Source: a virus
Strand: one strand, 5' to 3'
Length of the DNA: 32,237 nucleotides
IMG/VR virus record: IMGVR_UViG_3300032316_000395
Coordinates: 1 to 32,237 of that record
The first letter of the stretch is position 1. Each line of letters starts with the position of its first letter. A model generated the notes under the pieces. That model saw only the letters and a list, made by a program, of their open reading frames with translations, ran no database searches and was not told where the DNA came from. Below, in pieces: positions 26,603-32,237 of the stretch. A program made the position numbers and the translations under genes.

Positions 26603-28244
26603 TGTCTTCTAAGTACTTTGAAGTTTCGTCTACCCATTGCTGGTCGAAAGCCTGAACGCGAGGGTCAGACCCAAACGCGTCTTTAACTTCTTTCGGTGTG
26701 CGCTGGAACAGGTACGCTTGGATTTGCACAGGGGTGTAACCCTTGTCGGCAAGTGTTTCCATAGCTCTGAAATAGTCACGAAACATCAACTCGCGCGGCA
26801 ACCCAAATTCTGTGCCCCCCTCGTAAGTTCCTTTCAATTCCTTTGGATAGTTAGGGTGCTCGACTGGGACGGCGTTGCGGTTGCTTGATGCACCGGAAGG
26901 GCTGAGACCTGTTATAGCGCGACCTGACGTGCCTTCAGGGGCGTACAGCAATTCGGGTACGGTTAACGCAACGCGGTTCGACCCGATATCAGGGAAGCCT
27001 TGGTCAAGCGCTGATGCTTTATCAAGAAGTTTTTGAACGGCAGTCCGTTGCGGCATTTTTACTTTGGAAATGTCGTTTAGTTGCGCTGCGGCGGCCATTG
27101 GGTCGACGGCAAAACCCGTGAAGTCCTTGGCGGCTTCTTCCCCAAGTATCTTCCTAACATCCACATCAAAGTTTGATAGATTGTCTTTGGTTACACCCCC
27201 CGCCGCCAACTGCCGACCGAGCAGGTCCATCATCGCGGTGGATTGATCAAGGCCGGTGGCACCCATCGTGGTGTAAACACCAGCTACCGGCTTTCCAAAC
27301 CTGTCTTCGCCGCTTCGCTGCATGTTCTCAAGCGCGCGGATAACAGCGGGCGAACTCTTCCACGCTTCGAGGCCACCAAGCCCTTCGGCGTAGCGCGCAA
27401 AGTCGGGGCCACCCATCGCCAAAGTTTCGCCTACTTGGGGACGGTCGTTGACGCGGCTCGTTGCGGTGCCAGCAATCAATTTGTCGCCGATCAGCGGTAT
27501 ACCAGAACCAAACTTCTTAGCCATATCTTCAGGGGTCGTCACAAATTCAGGCGGTAAATCGACGACGTTACGCACTTCGGTGGTTACACGGTTGGCGGGG
27601 ACGCTCCCCGACAAACCAGAATAGCCTTTATTGCTTTGCGCCATGAACGGACGGCGGCCAACAATCGGCACACGATTGAGAATAGCAAACGATCCACCTA
27701 ACCCTGCGCCTTGTGGAAACTCCACGCCCGCAAGTTCTGGGTGCGGTTCGGCGACCGGCTCGATGGCTTGATATTTTGTTTTTCGCGCGGTTGGTGGCGT
27801 CTCTACCTTTACCGCCAGCTCAGGCAGGCGCAGGTTTTCGCTGATTACTTCTGGGGCTGTCTTCGCCCAGTCTGGCGCGTTGGGCGAGAACAAGTCAAAA
27901 TTGCGGGCGTAGTCGGCGGCCTTAAACCGATCCATGTACTTGCCGCGCTCGTTTACGAAGCCGCGAGAGTTAGCGTCCAGAGATGCTTGGGAACGGACCT
28001 TGGGGTCTGGGATCGCATCAAGCGCGTCAAGATGGGTTGGGCCGGTATATGTCTTCCCGCCGACCCGCACCGCAGACAGCAAGCTAGGTGGTTTGCTTTT
28101 TGGTTTAGGCGTCACCGTCATTTCTGGCGCGGGTGCCTTTGGCTTCGGGTTTACCGCAAGTTTTGCCTTAGCGGCGGCCTTAGCGGCGGCCTTAGCGGCG
28201 GCTTCTCGCGCGGCCTTAGCAGCTAACTTTGACGCGATACCCAT
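26490..28244 (-). CDS. Large virion-type protein A (Ala/Lys-rich N-terminus)
   Basis: 584 residues from MGIASKLAAKAAREAAAKAA at 28244, with AAGGAAG 5 nt upstream. Residues 1-40 are an Ala/Lys/Arg helix ending in VNPKPKAPAPE, nearly the same as the start of the next upstream gene. The middle has no recognised enzyme motif (for example RVGGKTYTGPTHLDALDAIP, and GLGGSFAILNRVPIVGRRPF). The C-terminus is YAEGGLAVRRRPAPLAVRRS and then more Arg/Lys. YAEGG-type ends are common in environmental phage virion proteins. Probably an internal or ejected virion protein; function unproven. The last 113 nt overlap the opposite-strand 51-aa gene. Confidence 0.7.
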   Translation of the reverse strand: MGIASKLAAKAAREAAAKAAAKAAAKAKLAVNPKPKAPAPEMTVTPKPKSKPPSLLSAVRVGGKTYTGPTHLDALDAIPDPKVRSQASLDANSRGFVNERGKYMDRFKAADYARNFDLFSPNAPDWAKTAPEVISENLRLPELAVKVETPPTARKTKYQAIEPVAEPHPELAGVEFPQGAGLGGSFAILNRVPIVGRRPFMAQSNKGYSGLSGSVPANRVTTEVRNVVDLPPEFVTTPEDMAKKFGSGIPLIGDKLIAGTATSRVNDRPQVGETLAMGGPDFARYAEGLGGLEAWKSSPAVIRALENMQRSGEDRFGKPVAGVYTTMGATGLDQSTAMMDLLGRQLAAGGVTKDNLSNFDVDVRKILGEEAAKDFTGFAVDPMAAAAQLNDISKVKMPQRTAVQKLLDKASALDQGFPDIGSNRVALTVPELLYAPEGTSGRAITGLSPSGASSNRNAVPVEHPNYPKELKGTYEGGTEFGLPRELMFRDYFRAMETLADKGYTPVQIQAYLFQRTPKEVKDAFGSDPRVQAFDQQWVDETSKYLEDIRKYGEEPYAEGGLAVRRRPAPLAVRRSRPRRKSRKA

Positions 28245-28246
28245 GC

Positions 28247-30337
28247 TTACTTCCTTGCTTTGTTGACGGCGTATACCGCAGATTTGCCTTTTGAGAAACA
28301 ACGATCTGCGGACACGCGACCACCGACGGCGTAACCTTCAAAGACGGGAGGCAGTTCGATTGGGTTTTCCTTTAAGTACTCGACAGCTTGCAAGGCGCTT
28401 TCGATATTTTCAGCGTCCCACCCGCCGGGGTCTTCTAGGACGCTTAAAATATCGTTTAGGGAATATGAGTTGGTGCCGACGGGGATATCAAGTTTGTTGA
28501 TAAACTTGTCTGCCTCTTTGTAAGCGTCTGTACCGTAACCACCCATTTCCGTCTTATAGAACTTGCGCACGGCTTGCCCGCCCGGACTGTTGCGCATCCA
28601 ATTATAAGCATCGGTAAGAGTTCTATCGTACTCATCGGACGGGATCAAATTGTCGCCCAAACGACGCAAGCCGCTGTTTTCCTCGTCGCCAATTTGCCCC
28701 CACTTACCGCTCTGCACAAAGTCACGGACAAAGGGTAGGTATTCGTCTTTTGGCTTGGCGTTCTGCTTGCCCTTAATCTGAATAATATCGTCGGGCGTGG
28801 GGTTCGCGGCCAGCCATTCACGCTGCTTTAAGCTGAGATTGGTTTGGTACGTCCTAGTCCACCGTGGGTCATCCATACCGATACCCATCGGCCCTGTGAC
28901 TTGATCGGTGTCTGCTTTTGCGGCAGCGGTAATTTCGTCGAGAGCATCACGAGGGATTTCGGAAAGCGCGGTGCGCTGGCGACCCGGGCGTGTCTCAATC
29001 GTCACATGCGGCTCGCCTTTGGCGTCACGCAGTGAGAAGATGCGCGTCCGACCAGACGCGACGTCGTCGCAATAGCCGCCAACGCAGTGGCCCATTGTGT
29101 TGCCCTCGTAATCAAGGGCGTCTTGTAGTTGTTGGGTGCGTTCGCCCCGATTAAGAAGTTTAAGTGTTTCAGCTTCCGTGGCCCCTTGGCTCAAAGTTAC
29201 ACCAGTACGTGGGTCAGTTATTTCAAATCCGTCCCATCCGGGGACGGGGGTGACAGAAGCACCTTCAGGCAATACGGCTTCTGGTGCCTTCAGCTCCGCC
29301 CAACGCAATCCCATGGGGTTGTCATCGGCGTACTCTTTGAACGCCTGCACGGCAGGGCTGTCGAGATTGCTCAGTGCAGCGCGCTCCATCTCCTTAGCGC
29401 GGAACTGGTTGATTAAACCGACGCGTTCGGCCGCCTGCGCCAGACCCATGCGTCCGAGGCTTTCGGGGCGCACGGCCAGATCGCTTGGCAAACCGCTGCG
29501 GGGGTCTATGGCGTTGCGCATCTCGTCGAGCATGTGTCCCATGCCCATCTTATCCTGCAAAGTGTAGGTGTCGCCTATACCGTATAATTCATCTGTAACA
29601 GGAGCTTTTTTAAGCCACGGCATGTTTACCGCGAGGGTCGCGCCGTAATCATATCCCGCCCTTGGGTCTGACCCAGCCGGTGTAAACAGTTGGTCAATGC
29701 CAAGGGCGCTGCCAATCGGCTGTCTGCTGATAACGCTTGACGCGGTATCTGACCACTCGTCGGGCGACAACGCAACGTGTAGCCCACCGCGCTCGGCCAG
29801 CGCGCGCATCGGGTCGTCCGGCGTTCCCATCTCGTTTTTAATGTAACGCGGTGCTGCGCGAAGAAACCAGTTCTGCAATTCGCTTAGGGGACCGGAAGCG
29901 TCGCGGGCGAGGCGCAGACTGTTGTCCGCAATACGGCGCGCTGCGTTTTCTGGCGAGCGGTTCGGGTTAGCTTGATCCACGATACTCTGGGCCTTTGCGC
30001 GAGCCTCGTCCTCGCGGTCAAATATCATCGGGGTTTTATCGTTCATCACTACCCATCTGCCGTCGTCGCCCGGTATTTGTACGACTTTTACACCAAGATC
30101 AGACGCTTTCTGCCCTCCGATGCTTTTGTCCACGAACCACTGCCCACCTTTTGTCTTGACAGCAAAGGGCGGCAGCCCCGGTCCCGGTGCAGGGAGTGCA
30201 AGTGGTTTTTCTGGTGCGGGCAGCGCGGGGCGTGGCTTCGGGTTGACCGTCAGTTTTGCTTTAGCGGCAGCCTTAGCAGCAGCCCTAGCGGCGGCCTCCT
30301 TTGCGGCCTTGGCAGCGAAACGCGACGCGATGCTCAC
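28247..30337 (-). CDS. Large virion-type protein B with PcfJ-like motif
   Basis: 696 residues from a GTG at 30337 (AAGGAAG 8 nt upstream). Residues 1-35 (MSIASRFAAKAAKEAAARAA, then AKAAAKAKLTVNPKP) repeat the Ala/Lys leader of protein A. Residues 409-449 contain DYEGNTMGHCVGGYCDDVAS, GRTRIFSLRDAKGEPHVTIE, matching the PcfJ-like family pattern EG..MxHCVG.Y...V..G...I.SLRD....P..TIE. The C-terminus is EGYAVGGRVSADRCFSKGKS. PcfJ-like proteins are found in conjugative elements and phages and are poorly understood. Co-transcribed with protein A and the upstream gene, so probably a virion or ejection protein. The final codons ARK are also the ribosome site of protein A. Confidence 0.75.
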   Translation of the reverse strand: MSIASRFAAKAAKEAAARAAAKAAAKAKLTVNPKPRPALPAPEKPLALPAPGPGLPPFAVKTKGGQWFVDKSIGGQKASDLGVKVVQIPGDDGRWVVMNDKTPMIFDREDEARAKAQSIVDQANPNRSPENAARRIADNSLRLARDASGPLSELQNWFLRAAPRYIKNEMGTPDDPMRALAERGGLHVALSPDEWSDTASSVISRQPIGSALGIDQLFTPAGSDPRAGYDYGATLAVNMPWLKKAPVTDELYGIGDTYTLQDKMGMGHMLDEMRNAIDPRSGLPSDLAVRPESLGRMGLAQAAERVGLINQFRAKEMERAALSNLDSPAVQAFKEYADDNPMGLRWAELKAPEAVLPEGASVTPVPGWDGFEITDPRTGVTLSQGATEAETLKLLNRGERTQQLQDALDYEGNTMGHCVGGYCDDVASGRTRIFSLRDAKGEPHVTIETRPGRQRTALSEIPRDALDEITAAAKADTDQVTGPMGIGMDDPRWTRTYQTNLSLKQREWLAANPTPDDIIQIKGKQNAKPKDEYLPFVRDFVQSGKWGQIGDEENSGLRRLGDNLIPSDEYDRTLTDAYNWMRNSPGGQAVRKFYKTEMGGYGTDAYKEADKFINKLDIPVGTNSYSLNDILSVLEDPGGWDAENIESALQAVEYLKENPIELPPVFEGYAVGGRVSADRCFSKGKSAVYAVNKARK

Positions 30338-30339
30338 CG

Positions 30340-32237
30340 TTAGCGCTTCCTTGCTACGCGGCGACCCGCCATCCCGCCGCCTAACGGCAGCACCGACAGC
30401 GCGTCAACCATACGCTTGGCATTTGCAGCTTCGGCGTCGTCGCGCACATATGGACTTAATTCACGCGCCCCACCGCGCATCGCAGCGAAGTCGCCCGCGC
30501 TGGCCATTACAGGAAACGCGGGGTACAGGGCGGTGTCAAAAGCCATGCCGTATGGATCTTCTTTGATTGCGTTAACGGCGACAGAACCCGCACGCTGCGC
30601 GTCACGAAGCATAGTCTGCGGTGATGCGCTGGTGATGTAATTGCCTGCGGCCCGAAGTGCTTTAGGTGTCTCGCTGATGACTGCGCGCGGGATGTCTTGA
30701 ACGCGGTATGCTACGTCGCTCATGCGGACAGGCGGCGTAACCATATCCGCCGAACGGGCACCAACGCCGCCCGCATTGCGGAAGCGGGTCTCGTTCGACG
30801 CGGCACCAGCGTTGACAATACCGCGATTGCTCATGCCGCCCAAGTTGCGACGGATTTGGTTGGCTTGCTGCGGCGAGTAGCCAGCGACGTTCTGCGCAAT
30901 CCACGCAGTCGTGTCAGGAACCGTCAATCCGTACTTGTCCGCCAGATCTGCGGCCGCTGCCACGAGGTCATTACTGCGGCGGCTGACCGCCATGATTGCG
31001 TCATCGAAAAAACTTGTCCGCTTTGGGGGCGACTTTGCGTTGCCGCCCTTGTTAAACGCCTGCACGCTGCCGCCACGGTACATGCCCATAGAGACACCTT
31101 CAGCGCTTGAACCATCGTCTACGTAGTAAAGCGCCCCGTCGATCAACTGGGCGTCACGCCCATTTATCGTGACAGTGCCTTCTTGCGGTACGGCAGCTTC
31201 AACGGGTTCCTCTACCACAGGGACTTCTTCCCCGCTGCTGTACGCAAAGCCATCAGCTTCCATCGCCGCATCTTCTTCGGCGGCCTGTGCTTCAGCCGCT
31301 GGGTCTATCTCGGTGGACGGCGCGGGTTCAAAACCACGTTCCGCGAGCAGGGTTGGCACTACAGTGCCCGCAACCGAAGCAGCACGCCCTCCGGCAAAGT
31401 TCTTAACCGAGGTCATGTAGTCGGTGTAGCTCTTGGAGCGGCGCAGCATGTCGAGGACTTCGCGCAGCTCTTCCGGCTTCTGTGCCGAGAGGGCGCGGCT
31501 CAGTTTCGTGTAGACTTGGTCGCCGAACTCCTTGCGGGGATTAAACTTTGCGACAAAGCGGCCGAGGGCAGCCGCTCGGCCCACTGGGCCTGCCATCAGG
31601 AAGTTTACGGCTTCATCCATGTTTCCGTTTTGGATCATGTTATCGAGGGCGTCCAAGCCTTGTATCCGACCTGCGGTTGGTGATCCGCCGGTTATCTTGC
31701 TTGTGCGCTGATATAGTTGGCTTTCCTTCTGCATGACGCGCTCAAAGAACTTTGCCTCTTGCGGCCCCATGATGGTCTTGAGCTTTTGCAGCTTCTCAGG
31801 CGTGCCTGCCAATTTCTTGGCAAGATCGCCACCAGACGAGCCTTCAAGGGTGCGGAAGACAGCCTCCAACCCACCGGACTTAACGGCTTCTCGTTCTGCG
31901 TCAGACATTTCCGCAAGGGTTTTTCGAAACTCTGCGGGGCGTACCTTGCGCGAGAATACATCCAAGCCATAACGTAACGCGTCACGAACTTCGAGGTCAC
32001 CGGCGTACTTGGTACGCGCCGCGCGGTACGCTGGGACAAGCTCATCCAGACGCGACACCATCGCGTTGCGGATTTCTTTAAGCGCAGCCGCTTCTGATTT
32101 ACCTTCGCTGCTTGTGCCCCTAAACCCTTTTTCGATACGGTCATCGAGTGCGCGCTTAAACAGATCAAGTGCCTCAACGTCTGGTATCGCGTTTGGTGTT
32201 GGTGCAAGGCCAACCAAAGCCCCGCCCGCGTCAAGGA
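30340..32237 (-). CDS. Large virion-type protein C (5' part outside window)
   Basis: The frame is open to the right edge (first whole codon at 32235), so its N-terminus is missing; at least 632 residues are visible. The visible start LDAGGALVGLAPTPNAIPD leads into a helical region (ALKEIRNAMVSRLDELVPAY; GDLEVRDALRYGLDVFSRKV; RPAEFRKTLAEMSDAEREAV). This is the kind of segment seen in very large phage internal-core proteins. Next come an acidic linker (EIDPAAEAQAAEEDAAMEAD) and a C-terminal part with GMYRGGSVQAFNKGG and a basic end RRVARKR. The stop lies 2 nt before protein B. An internal virion protein is inferred; no lytic or protease motif is seen in this part. Confidence 0.65.
   Translation of the reverse strand, partial: LDAGGALVGLAPTPNAIPDVEALDLFKRALDDRIEKGFRGTSSEGKSEAAALKEIRNAMVSRLDELVPAYRAARTKYAGDLEVRDALRYGLDVFSRKVRPAEFRKTLAEMSDAEREAVKSGGLEAVFRTLEGSSGGDLAKKLAGTPEKLQKLKTIMGPQEAKFFERVMQKESQLYQRTSKITGGSPTAGRIQGLDALDNMIQNGNMDEAVNFLMAGPVGRAAALGRFVAKFNPRKEFGDQVYTKLSRALSAQKPEELREVLDMLRRSKSYTDYMTSVKNFAGGRAASVAGTVVPTLLAERGFEPAPSTEIDPAAEAQAAEEDAAMEADGFAYSSGEEVPVVEEPVEAAVPQEGTVTINGRDAQLIDGALYYVDDGSSAEGVSMGMYRGGSVQAFNKGGNAKSPPKRTSFFDDAIMAVSRRSNDLVAAAADLADKYGLTVPDTTAWIAQNVAGYSPQQANQIRRNLGGMSNRGIVNAGAASNETRFRNAGGVGARSADMVTPPVRMSDVAYRVQDIPRAVISETPKALRAAGNYITSASPQTMLRDAQRAGSVAVNAIKEDPYGMAFDTALYPAFPVMASAGDFAAMRGGARELSPYVRDDAEAANAKRMVDALSVLPLGGGMAGRRVARKR

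Overview
This window looks like part of a tailed bacteriophage (or prophage-like viral contig). It has a complete DNA-packaging, portal and capsid block, a phage replication and recombination block, and large virion proteins. There are no rRNA, tRNA, metabolic or transport genes that would mark ordinary chromosome. A DUF2312/GapR-type protein, a family typical of Alphaproteobacteria, together with high-GC codon use, points to an alphaproteobacterial host. The marine or freshwater style of several structural proteins suggests an aquatic source, but that is inference. The large internal-type virion proteins would fit a podovirus-like particle. No tail tube, tape measure, lysis or integrase gene is visible in the window.

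Layout. (1) Positions 1-10519, minus strand: a late operon read right to left. It holds a 90-aa winged-helix-like protein, small terminase, a short coiled-coil protein, large terminase, portal, two tiny proteins, a GroES-like co-chaperonin, scaffold, a conserved structural-cluster protein, a head-decoration-like protein, major capsid protein, two small structural proteins, and a tail or fibre-like protein cut by the window edge. (2) Positions 10520-10947: a non-coding divergent control region packed with TGCACCA/TGGTGYA repeats and ending in a promoter-like leader. (3) Positions 10948-15572, plus strand: about eighteen very small genes in blocks, including a stand-alone DnaA-domain-IV-like protein, two single-helix membrane peptides and a Cro/YdaS-like repressor. 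Three consecutive intergenic gaps carry the same UUCG-capped hairpin. (4) Positions 15599-26602, plus strand: replication and recombination genes. These are a primase-polymerase/helicase, a DUF2800 PD-(D/E)XK nuclease, a DUF2815 ssDNA-binding-like protein, GapR-like, a family A DNA polymerase, a C5-cytosine methyltransferase, a CmoA-like SAM enzyme, a VRR-NUC nuclease, a SNF2-type helicase and small zinc-finger-like proteins. Most are joined by ATGA, GTGA or TAATG overlaps. (5) Positions 26490-32237, minus strand: three large virion-type proteins, the last cut by the window edge. If the genome is circular or circularly permuted, the two minus-strand blocks would form one continuous late transcription unit.

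Regulatory structure is the most unusual part. A promoter-plus-leader cassette of about 78 bp (AATTWTTT, a GGGG...CCC inverted repeat around a -35-like hexamer, a -10-like region, then CCAACAACGAAAGGGA just before the ATG) occurs four times on the plus strand, at 10870, 12622, 14750 and 17644. Degenerate versions lie at 14015 and 15301. The DNA polymerase gene is preceded by a terminator-like hairpin and then a 28-bp inverted repeat whose 3' arm contains the ribosome binding site. A C-terminal winged-helix-like segment of the helicase is duplicated as the first gene of the late operon. A cytosine methyltransferase overlaps a CmoA-like (carboxy-SAM synthase family) gene, a pairing that raises the possibility of unusual DNA modification but does not prove it.
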